Part shown: one piece after another, positions 54,269 to 61,804 of the stretch
Layout of the letters: each line of letters begins with the position of its first letter
Numbering within the stretch: the stretch's first letter is position 1
NCBI GenBank assembly: GCA_964613805.1
Contig: CAZTJF010000003.1
Location: 62,001-126,000, forward strand
Length of the DNA: 64,000 nt
Direction of reading: 5' to 3'
Source: XYD12-FULL-36-8 sp964613805
GTDB lineage: Bacteria; Bacteroidota; Ignavibacteria; Ignavibacteriales; Ignavibacteriaceae
Notes under the pieces: generated by a model
What the model saw: only the letters and a program-made list of their open reading frames with translations
Databases searched by the model: none
Told to the model about the DNA's origin: nothing
Translations under genes and position numbers: made by a program

Positions 54269-54739
54269 TTGAAACAAGAATGCAATCTCCTGATGGTTTG
54301 GCTTACTTGGCTTGGTATTCCTGTATTAGCTATCGGAATGGGAGTTATTCAAGGATGGTGGGCTGCTGTATTTATACTGATTGTTGGTGTGTTTGCTCAA
54401 ATCTTTTACATTAAGCTTTTTCCGCGAATATCTAAATGGCTTGGATATGGTTCCGTAGAAGATGTGGCAATCTCGCCCGCACAAAAAATAAAAATATCAT
54501 CAATTGTAACACTGTACACCGCTAATGTCTGTCCATTTTGTCCTATCGTAAAGAAACGACTTATTGAGATGCAGCGCAATCTGGAATTTAAGCTGAATGA
54601 AGTGGACATTACTTTCAAACCGAATCTTATCAAAGAAAAAGGTTTTCGGTCAGTGCCTGTAATCGAAATGGCTGGAAATTATTGGTTTGGTGATGCTACA
54701 AGTGCGCAGCTATTATCATTCTTAACAAAAGGAAAATAA
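54269..54739 (+). CDS. Membrane-anchored thioredoxin/glutaredoxin-fold protein
   Basis: Protein of 156 residues. Two helices (about 7-27 and 30-50) anchor a C-terminal thioredoxin-like domain with the redox motif CPFC (Cys88, Cys91) and a cis-proline block FRSVPVIEM. The CPFC form is like glutaredoxin. A fused DUF2892-like membrane segment plus glutaredoxin fold is unusual in my experience. Start TTG 54269 is uncertain; GTG at about codon 10 is possible. Confidence 0.65.
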   Translation: MKQECNLLMVWLTWLGIPVLAIGMGVIQGWWAAVFILIVGVFAQIFYIKLFPRISKWLGYGSVEDVAISPAQKIKISSIVTLYTANVCPFCPIVKKRLIEMQRNLEFKLNEVDITFKPNLIKEKGFRSVPVIEMAGNYWFGDATSAQLLSFLTKGK

Positions 54740-54957
54740 AGTAAGTCACAGTACGCAAAAGCGATATTGAATAGCCACGTACTTCAGGACGTGGTCTGAT
54801 TAACCTGAAAAATACAGGCTTTAGCCGCAGAAATAAGTTGTTTTGTGGCTAAAGCCTGAGTTTTCCGTTTCATTTTCTCCACGACTTTGCCAAAGGCATC
54901 TCTATGTAAAAAAGTTGTGGCTATGTAAAGTCTAATTCTGTGTAAGGTGAGTTATTA
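54740..54957. mobile_element. Inverted-repeat element C (MITE-like)
   Basis: Left end TAAGTCACAGTACGCAAAA (54742-54760) and right end TTCTGTGTAAGGTGAGTTA (inverted, 54937-54955) match the termini of element A (TAAGTCACCTTACGCAGAA). The interior has hairpin pieces such as AGGCTTTAGCC and GGCTAAAGCCT. It lies immediately after the thioredoxin-fold gene and ends 22 bp before the DUF3788 gene. No coding capacity. Confidence 0.6.
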
Positions 54958-54978
54958 AAAAACTAAAATGGAAAAATA

Positions 54979-55401
54979 ATGGAACAGCCAATTCTAGCAG
55001 ACAAGAATCAATTTCCCACAGACGAAATAATTTCTTCGTATCTACGAAAAACAAAAGTATTATGGGATTCAATTTTTGAGTTCATTCATACACACCATCC
55101 GGATATTTCTGAAGAATGGAGATATTATAATGATGGTAAAAGCTGGCTGATGAAAGTTACGAGAAAATCCAAAACAGTATTTTGGCTGTCTGTTATTAAA
55201 GGTTCATTCAGAACAACTTTCTACTTTACTGATAAAGCAAAGACAGAAATTGATAAAAGCCATATTTCCGGCAGATTAAAAGAACAATTTAGTAACGCTA
55301 AAAAATTTGGTAAAATCCGTGGGATTACAATTGCATTTAAAAACAAAAAAGATGTTGAGGATGCTAAAATGCTAATAGCCGTTAAACTAAGTGTCAAATA
55401 G
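54979..55401 (+). CDS. DUF3788 family protein
   Basis: Soluble protein of 140 residues, starting MEQPILADKNQFPTDE, with the DUF3788 core WRYYNDGKSWLMKVTRKSKTVFWL and a repeated FRTTFYFT block. The DUF3788 fold is related to YdhG/DUF1801-type phage-tail-fibre-like small domains; function unknown. Located directly after element C, which may supply its promoter. Confidence 0.75.
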   Translation: MEQPILADKNQFPTDEIISSYLRKTKVLWDSIFEFIHTHHPDISEEWRYYNDGKSWLMKVTRKSKTVFWLSVIKGSFRTTFYFTDKAKTEIDKSHISGRLKEQFSNAKKFGKIRGITIAFKNKKDVEDAKMLIAVKLSVK

Positions 55402-55469
55402 ATACTTTGATAATATACTAAAAAACATTTCGGGGATTTAAGGACACAATGCATAGTGCCCCTACAATT

Positions 55470-56495
55470 CTATTTTGTTTCTAAAGTTTCCTCTCTCGCC
55501 ATAAACTCCTCAACCATTTTAACATCTTCCTCACTGCCCATAAAAACTGGAGTTCTTTCATGAAGAGACTCGGGCTGAATCTCAAGTATTCTCCTCTTCC
55601 CATCTGTTGCTCGTCCGCCTGCAGCTTCAATAATAAAAGCGAAAGGAGCGCATTCATACATCAAGCGGAGTTTTCCTTTTGGATTTCTTGAATCGCCAGG
55701 ATACATAAATATTCCGCCATATAAAAGATTACGATGATTATCTGCAACCATAGAACCAATGTATCTTGATGAATACGGTCTTTCGGTAGCTTTATCTTCT
55801 TCTTGAAGATACTTAATGTACTTCTTCAAACCGGGATGCCAATATTTATAGTTGCCTTCGTTGATACTGTAGATTTTTGATTTTTTCGGAATCTGAATGT
55901 ACTCGTGCGATAAGAGAAATTCTCCAAACGCAGGATCAAGTGTAAAACCATGAACTCCGTGTCCGGCAGTATATACTAAAATTGTACTTGACCCATAAAC
56001 AACATAACCTGCCGCAACCTGATGAATTCCTTTCTGAAGACAATCTTCCAAAGTACCGGGCTTTCCATCGGGCGAAATTCTTTTGTAGATAGAAAAAATT
56101 GTTCCGATGCTTATGTTCGCATCAATGTTTGAAGAACCATCAAGCGGATCAAAAAGAAGGACATATTTTCCAATATTAAATTTTTTCGGGATGTGAATTA
56201 TGTGTTCTTCTTCTTCGGAAGCCATAACACATAAATGTCCGCCATGATCCATTGCTCTGATAAGCATATCGTGAGCATAAACATCTAACTTTTTAACTTG
56301 CTCACCGTGAACGTTGCTGTCTCCTGTGAAACCGAGAATATCAGCAAGTCCGGCTTTATTAACTTCCAAAGAAATAATTTTAGCAGCTAAAGACAAATCT
56401 GATAATAATTTTGAAAGCTCGCCGGTAGCTTCGGGGTGCATTTCTTCACCCTCAATAATGTGGCGTCCGAGGGTCATGAATTTTAATATCGGCAT
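55470..56495 (-). CDS. fbp: Fructose-1,6-bisphosphatase, class 1
   Basis: Gluconeogenic enzyme of 341 residues. Starts MPILKFMTLGRHIIEGE; motifs ASEEEEHI, LFDPLDGSSNIDANISIGTIF (metal-binding) and PGDSRNPKGKLRLMYECAPFAFIIEAAGGRA are those of FBPase I. AAGGGAG precedes ATG 56495 well. It follows the ABC gene by 31 bp. Confidence 0.96.
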   Translation of the reverse strand: MPILKFMTLGRHIIEGEEMHPEATGELSKLLSDLSLAAKIISLEVNKAGLADILGFTGDSNVHGEQVKKLDVYAHDMLIRAMDHGGHLCVMASEEEEHIIHIPKKFNIGKYVLLFDPLDGSSNIDANISIGTIFSIYKRISPDGKPGTLEDCLQKGIHQVAAGYVVYGSSTILVYTAGHGVHGFTLDPAFGEFLLSHEYIQIPKKSKIYSINEGNYKYWHPGLKKYIKYLQEEDKATERPYSSRYIGSMVADNHRNLLYGGIFMYPGDSRNPKGKLRLMYECAPFAFIIEAAGGRATDGKRRILEIQPESLHERTPVFMGSEEDVKMVEEFMAREETLETK

Positions 56496-56526
56496 GATGT
56501 TTCTCCCTTTTATTTTTTAATTAAAT

Positions 56527-58320
56527 CTAAACTGCTTTAGAAATTTCCTGATCCTTAAATTGAAGCTGATAAAGTTTATAATAAATTCCTCGTTTTGCAA
56601 GCAGCTCTTGATGTGTTCCGGTTTCTCTAATTTCGCCTTTATGTAAAACAATTATGTTATCCGCATTTTGAATTGTTGAAAGCCGATGAGCAATTACAAT
56701 GGCAGTTCTTCCAACCAACAGCTTATGAATTGCTTCTTGAATAAGAATTTCAGTTTCTGTATCCACGCTTGAAGTTGCTTCATCTAAAACTAATATTTTA
56801 GGATTATCCGCTAGCGCACGGGCAAAAGAAATAAGCTGTTTTTGTCCAACGCTTAAAGTTGCACCGCGTTCTTTTACAATCTCATTATATTTTTGCGGCA
56901 GGGAATTGATAAACTTATCTGCGCCGACAGTTATTGCTGCTTCCATAATTTTTTCATGAGGAATGGAATCATTTGACATGCTGATATTTGATGTTATCGT
57001 TCCCGAAAAAAGAAAAACATCCTGCAAAACCATTGAAATGTGTTTTCTAAGTTCGTGCTTATCCAATTCTCTGATGTCAATTCCGTCTACCAGGATAGAT
57101 CCTTTATTTATATCGTAAAATCTTGACAGAATATTTATAATGCTGCTTTTTCCCGCACCGGTCGCACCAACAATGGCAACAGTTTCGCCCGGATTTATCT
57201 TAAAGGAAATATCTTTTAAAATGTAATCCTCGTCATTGTAAGCAAACCAAACATTTTTATATTCAATTTCACCCCGCACATCAGTAAGTTTTTTGGGATT
57301 AACAGGATGATTAATGAACGTTTCATTGTCAAGCAGTTTAAATATTCTTTCCGAAGATGCCATGGCAGTCTGCATGATGTTGTACTTCTCAGATAAATCT
57401 CTTATTGGTCTGAAAAACATTTCTGTGTATTGAATAAATGCAAACAAAACTCCAAGCGTTAAAGTATTCTGCATGATTTCACCTCCGCCGTACCAAATAA
57501 TCAATCCAATCGCAATTGAGCTTAGAAATTCTACTGTAGGATAAAACACTGCATAGTAAAGTATTGATTTGATATTTGTTTCTCTATAATCACTGTTGAT
57601 GCCGGAAAACTTATTTAACTCTTGCTTTTGCTTGTTGAAAATTTGGACAATATTCATCCCCGTAATATGCTCTTGCATATAGGAATTTAAGCGCGCTAAA
57701 TGAAATCGAACATCTCTATATGAATCCCGAACTTTCTTTCTGAAAAGAAATGTACCATAGACCAGAACGGGTAAAACTGCTAATGTGACAAGTGTTAAAG
57801 GAATGTCCATGAAAAACATGAATAACAGTATCCAAATGATTATGAAAACATCACTAAAAACCATAACAATGCCGGAAGAAAATAATTCGTTGAGTGATTC
57901 AACATCATTTGTTGTTCGTGTTACTAATCTTCCAATGGGAGTTTTATCAAAAAATTTTAATGCAAGATTTTGAACGTGCCGAAAAATTTGCATCCGAAGA
58001 TCAAAAATTGTTTTTTGTCCAAGGTACTGAGTGTAATAAGTGAGGAAGTATTGAATAACCGCTTGTAATACGAGAGAAGCAAAAAGCAGCAAACTAATTA
58101 ACAACAACCCATTATAATTGGAATTAGTTATGTGATCGTCAACGGCAATTTTTGTTAGATAAGGTCTTACCGGTCCGAGAACTGCAACAACCATGTTAAG
58201 AAGTATTGCAAACAGAACATATTTTTTGTACGGCTTAACATACTTTAATAGACGCTTCATAAGACGTGCATCGTAAGCTTTGCCTAATACTTCATCTTCG
58301 CTTTTATAATCCTGGCTCAT
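56527..58320 (-). CDS. Heterodimeric ABC exporter subunit, catalytic-site half
   Basis: 597 residues: a six-helix exporter domain (about 30-330) followed by an NBD with Walker A GATGAGKSS, Q-loop VLQDVFLFSGTI, non-standard signature LSVGQKQL and Walker B ILVLDEATSSVD with the catalytic Glu. This pattern matches the canonical half of TM287/288- or YheH/YheI-type heterodimers. The adjacent gene is the degenerate half. Likely exports drugs or lipids; the substrate is unknown. Confidence 0.88.
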   Translation of the reverse strand: MSQDYKSEDEVLGKAYDARLMKRLLKYVKPYKKYVLFAILLNMVVAVLGPVRPYLTKIAVDDHITNSNYNGLLLISLLLFASLVLQAVIQYFLTYYTQYLGQKTIFDLRMQIFRHVQNLALKFFDKTPIGRLVTRTTNDVESLNELFSSGIVMVFSDVFIIIWILLFMFFMDIPLTLVTLAVLPVLVYGTFLFRKKVRDSYRDVRFHLARLNSYMQEHITGMNIVQIFNKQKQELNKFSGINSDYRETNIKSILYYAVFYPTVEFLSSIAIGLIIWYGGGEIMQNTLTLGVLFAFIQYTEMFFRPIRDLSEKYNIMQTAMASSERIFKLLDNETFINHPVNPKKLTDVRGEIEYKNVWFAYNDEDYILKDISFKINPGETVAIVGATGAGKSSIINILSRFYDINKGSILVDGIDIRELDKHELRKHISMVLQDVFLFSGTITSNISMSNDSIPHEKIMEAAITVGADKFINSLPQKYNEIVKERGATLSVGQKQLISFARALADNPKILVLDEATSSVDTETEILIQEAIHKLLVGRTAIVIAHRLSTIQNADNIIVLHKGEIRETGTHQELLAKRGIYYKLYQLQFKDQEISKAV

Positions 58321-58368
58321 TTTCTATATAGTTATTTTCAATTTATTATGCATTAATAATATGATATT

Positions 58369-58529
58369 GAACTCCTACGGAGTTCTTATTCTTGGAAATT
58401 TATGTTTATCTACAAATATTTAACTCCTAATGGAGTTAATTTCTAAATCTTTTTTATGAGTTTAGCTCCATAGGAGCGAAATGTTTGTAAAAATATATTT
58501 AATCCAATCCAATCAAGCTCCATCGGAGC
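58369..58529. repeat. Array of four short palindromes between the two ABC genes
   Basis: GAACTCCTACGGAGTTC (58369-58385), TTAACTCCTAATGGAGTTAA (58420-58439), GCTCCATAGGAGC (58465-58477) and GCTCCATCGGAGC (58517-58529) all contain CTCC-N-GGAG cores, spaced about 30-40 bp apart. They are dispersed repeats of the REP type, and the RNA would form a string of hairpins between the paired subunits. Confidence 0.8.
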
Positions 58530-58565
58530 GATCTACTTAAATGTAATTTTGAATCAGAATCATTT

Positions 58566-60314
58566 TTAGCGCAGTTCTTCTAATTCTTTTTCCAGCAATT
58601 GTTTGAAATGCAGATCAGCATAAATACCATCTAACGCCACCAACTCTTCGTGTGTGCCTTGTTCGGCTATTTTACCATTGTGCAGAAGAATTATTTTATC
58701 GGAATCTTTCACAGTAGAAATCCGATGACTAATAATGATGCATGTCCTATTTTTCATAAAGTTTTTCAAGTTAGTCAAGATTTCTTCTTCAGTATGTGTA
58801 TCAACTGCAGAAAAGGAATCATCGAGAATTAAAATTTTAGGATCAATTGCCAACGCTCTTGCAATGCTTGCACGTTGCTTTTGTCCACCGGAAAAAGTTA
58901 TTCCTCTTTCACCAACGATGGTGTCATATCCTTGTGGAAATGAACTAACATCTTTATCAAATCCGGCAATCTTTGAAATGGTAATCACTTTTTCTTTATC
59001 CAAGTCTCGTAATCCATAAGCAATATTATTTGCAACTGTGTCGGAAAAGAGAAAAGATTCCTGCGGCACTAATCCAATATTTGTTCGTAATACATCAAGT
59101 GGGATTTTTCTGACATCAATTCCATCAATTAAAATTTCACCCTCAGTTACATCGTACAAACGGGGAATTAAATTAATGAATGATGTTTTTCCTGACCCGG
59201 TAAAGCCCATTATTGCGAGTGTGGATCCTTTGGGAATTTTTAAGTTCACATTATCTAAAACTAACGGAAGATGTTCGCCGTATTTGAATAAAACATTCTT
59301 GAATTCGATATCTCCATTGATCGCTGTTAGTGACTTAACAGTTTCTTTTGAATCCTCAATTTCATTTGATTCAGCGAAAATTTTGTTCAATCTTTTCATG
59401 CTGGCTTCAGCTTGCTGGATGATGTTTAATACCCAGCCGAAAGCAATCATAGGCCAAATTAAAATATTGAGATAGGCAATGAAAGCAGTGATCTCACCGA
59501 GATTCATCTCTTTGGCAATCACCTTGTAACCGCCAATCCAAATGACAATTATAATGGACATACCCGTGATTAAAAACAAAATCGGCTGGATAATTGCCTG
59601 GTATTTTATCATGTTCATGTTTCTTTGTAAGTACTCCTGGCTGAGCTTTTTGAAAGAACTGATTTCACTTTCTTCACGGACGTAAGATTTGATTATGCGA
59701 ATTCCAGAAAAATTTTCTTGTGCTTTGGTTGTCAAGTCTGAAAACTTTTCTTGAATCAAAGTGTATTTCTCATGAATGATCTTACCAACTTTATAAACGA
59801 GTATAGACAACAGCGGCAGGGGGAGTAGCGAGTAAATAGTCAAAGAAAAATCTATTGAAATCATTATGGCGATTACCATTACGAGTCGTATTCCAGTATC
59901 TATTGAATACATTACTGCAGGACCGATGAACATTCTAACGGAATTAATATCGTTAGTTGCGTGAGCCATTATGTTGCCTGTGGAATTGTTCTGGAAATAT
60001 CTCAATGGCAGTTTTTGAATCTTCTGCCAAAAGTCAAATCTAAGGTCATATTCAATTTCTCTGGATACAACAATTATTGTTTGACGGATGAAGAATCGGA
60101 AAACACCAGAAAAAAGAGAAGTTGCAACAATCAAAGAAACATAAAACAGCAATTTATCTGTGGTGATTTTTTCTTGAAGAATGTTTATTGCATCCTTCAG
60201 GAGAAGTGGAATGTAAACCATTCCAATATTGGAAAGAATAATAAAAAGCAAACCCCAGCCGAGCTTGTGTTTATATTTTACAAAGTATTTTTGTAAAGTT
60301 CGTAAATTTCTCAT
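58566..60314 (-). CDS. Heterodimeric ABC exporter subunit, degenerate-site half
   Basis: 582 residues with six helices and an NBD: Walker A GFTGSGKTS, signature FSGGQKQR and Walker B ILILDDSFSAVD. Asp replaces the usual catalytic Glu after Walker B, as in the non-canonical half (TM287, BmrC/YheI). The canonical half follows about 245 bp downstream. Together they form one asymmetric ATPase exporter. Transcribed after serS with an 82-bp gap. Confidence 0.88.
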   Translation of the reverse strand: MRNLRTLQKYFVKYKHKLGWGLLFIILSNIGMVYIPLLLKDAINILQEKITTDKLLFYVSLIVATSLFSGVFRFFIRQTIIVVSREIEYDLRFDFWQKIQKLPLRYFQNNSTGNIMAHATNDINSVRMFIGPAVMYSIDTGIRLVMVIAIMISIDFSLTIYSLLPLPLLSILVYKVGKIIHEKYTLIQEKFSDLTTKAQENFSGIRIIKSYVREESEISSFKKLSQEYLQRNMNMIKYQAIIQPILFLITGMSIIIVIWIGGYKVIAKEMNLGEITAFIAYLNILIWPMIAFGWVLNIIQQAEASMKRLNKIFAESNEIEDSKETVKSLTAINGDIEFKNVLFKYGEHLPLVLDNVNLKIPKGSTLAIMGFTGSGKTSFINLIPRLYDVTEGEILIDGIDVRKIPLDVLRTNIGLVPQESFLFSDTVANNIAYGLRDLDKEKVITISKIAGFDKDVSSFPQGYDTIVGERGITFSGGQKQRASIARALAIDPKILILDDSFSAVDTHTEEEILTNLKNFMKNRTCIIISHRISTVKDSDKIILLHNGKIAEQGTHEELVALDGIYADLHFKQLLEKELEELR

Positions 60315-60396
60315 TGTGATTTGTTAAACCAAAAAGTGTTAAGAGAGTTTCAAAATAAAAATAAAACTTTTGAGAATATAAAATAGAAGCTTTTAA

Positions 60397-61674
60397 TTAT
60401 TCTATCACGTTAAATCCGGTGTACTTTTGAAGTGGCTTCGGAACAATGATTTTTCCTTCGGGGGTTTGGTAATTTTCTAAAATTGATACCATTAATCTGC
60501 TTGTTGCCAAACCCGAACCGTTTAGTGTGTGAACAAATTCGGGTTTCTTAGTTGCTTCATTTCTATATCTGATGCTTGCTCGTCTTGCTTGAAAATCTCC
60601 AAAAGTGCTGCATGATGATGCTTCCAGCCAGCGTTTTTCTGCGGGCGACCAAGTTTCTATATCATAGCATTTGGCAGCGGCGAAGCTCAAATCACCTGAA
60701 CAAAGCATTAATATCCGGTAAGGAATTTGGAGAACTTTGAGAATATCTTCCGCATCATTCACTAATTTTTCTAATTCATCGAGAGAAGTTTTTGGTTTAA
60801 CAAACTTGACCATCTCAACTTTATTGAATTGATGAACGCGTAAAAATCCTTTTGATTCTTTTCCATAGGAACCGGCTTCTCGTCTGAAACAAGCGGAGTA
60901 TCCAACATATTTTACTGGCAGGTCATTCTCGCTCAGAATTTCGTTTCTGTGAAGATTGGTTATCGGTACTTCCGCAGTTGGAATGGGATACAGCAAATCC
61001 TTTTCGATGAAATACATATCTTCTTCCATTTTAGGTAGCTGTCCCGTACCTTTCATCGAATCGCGATTAACTAAGAATGGAGGGAAAACTTCTGTGTAAC
61101 CATGATTCTGAAGGTGATAATCAAGCATGAAATTTATTAATGATCTTTCGAGGGTTGCACCCTTGCCAATGTAAGCAGGAAATCCCGAACCGGAAATTTT
61201 TGCTCCCCGTTCAAAATCTAAAATTCGTAATTTCTTTCCCAGTTCAATGTGATCTAAAGGTTTTTCATTTTGTTCAAAGCTAAATCCTTCTGGCAGCCAT
61301 TTTCGCACTTCAACATTATCTTCTGCAGTTTTACCAATTGGAACAGAACTATGCGGAAGATTGGGAATGTACATGAGAAGATTATTCAGTTCTTCTTCAA
61401 TATAGGTCAATTTATCATCGTAGTCTTTTATTTTATCTGATACAGCTTTCATCTCAGCAACAATCTCAGATGCATCTTGTCCGGCTTTTTTTAGTTTGCC
61501 GACTTCTTGAGAAACTTGATTTCGTTTTGCTTTTAGCTCTTCACTTACAACAAGAATTTCTCGCCGCTGCTTATCAAGCTGTAGAACTTCATCAACTCTG
61601 CTTTTTTCGTTTTTTGATTCAATACCTTTTTTAACAAGTTCAGAATTTTCTCGAATGAATTTTATATCTAACAT
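60397..61674 (-). CDS. serS: Seryl-tRNA synthetase
   Basis: Class II aminoacyl-tRNA synthetase of 425 residues. N-terminal tRNA-binding coiled coil (about 30-100), then motif blocks TAEVPITNLHRNEIL, FRREAGSYGKESKGFLRVHQF (motif 2) and GSGLATSRLMVSILEN (motif 3). It charges serine tRNAs, including the tRNA-Ser at 10777-10862. The start MLDIKFIRENSELVKKGI is the usual N-terminus. Confidence 0.97.
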   Translation of the reverse strand: MLDIKFIRENSELVKKGIESKNEKSRVDEVLQLDKQRREILVVSEELKAKRNQVSQEVGKLKKAGQDASEIVAEMKAVSDKIKDYDDKLTYIEEELNNLLMYIPNLPHSSVPIGKTAEDNVEVRKWLPEGFSFEQNEKPLDHIELGKKLRILDFERGAKISGSGFPAYIGKGATLERSLINFMLDYHLQNHGYTEVFPPFLVNRDSMKGTGQLPKMEEDMYFIEKDLLYPIPTAEVPITNLHRNEILSENDLPVKYVGYSACFRREAGSYGKESKGFLRVHQFNKVEMVKFVKPKTSLDELEKLVNDAEDILKVLQIPYRILMLCSGDLSFAAAKCYDIETWSPAEKRWLEASSCSTFGDFQARRASIRYRNEATKKPEFVHTLNGSGLATSRLMVSILENYQTPEGKIIVPKPLQKYTGFNVIE

Positions 61675-61708
61675 TTTATGCTTTTAATTAATTTTAAAAA
61701 TCAATGGC

Positions 61709-61799
61709 ACGCAGATATAACAGATAAACGCAGATTAAAATCAGCGAAAATCAGCTGAATCTGAGTTCCTGTCAGCCTCTGGCTGAATCAGCGTTCCAT
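61709..61799. repeat. Dispersed GCACGCAGATATAACAG-type repeat
   Basis: Intergenic stretch between leuS and serS with the repeated units ACGCAGATATAACAG, AACGCAGATTAAAATCAGCG and a GTCAGCCTCTGGCTGA palindrome (61768-61783). Similar tandem-like sequences are common in related genomes between genes. No coding capacity. Confidence 0.6.
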
Positions 61800-61804
61800 T
61801 TTGC

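Noticed and set aside
59038..59475. Plus-strand open frame inside the ABC exporter gene
   Set aside because: It is the reverse of the NBD coding sequence; composition and lack of start signals mark it as a shadow.
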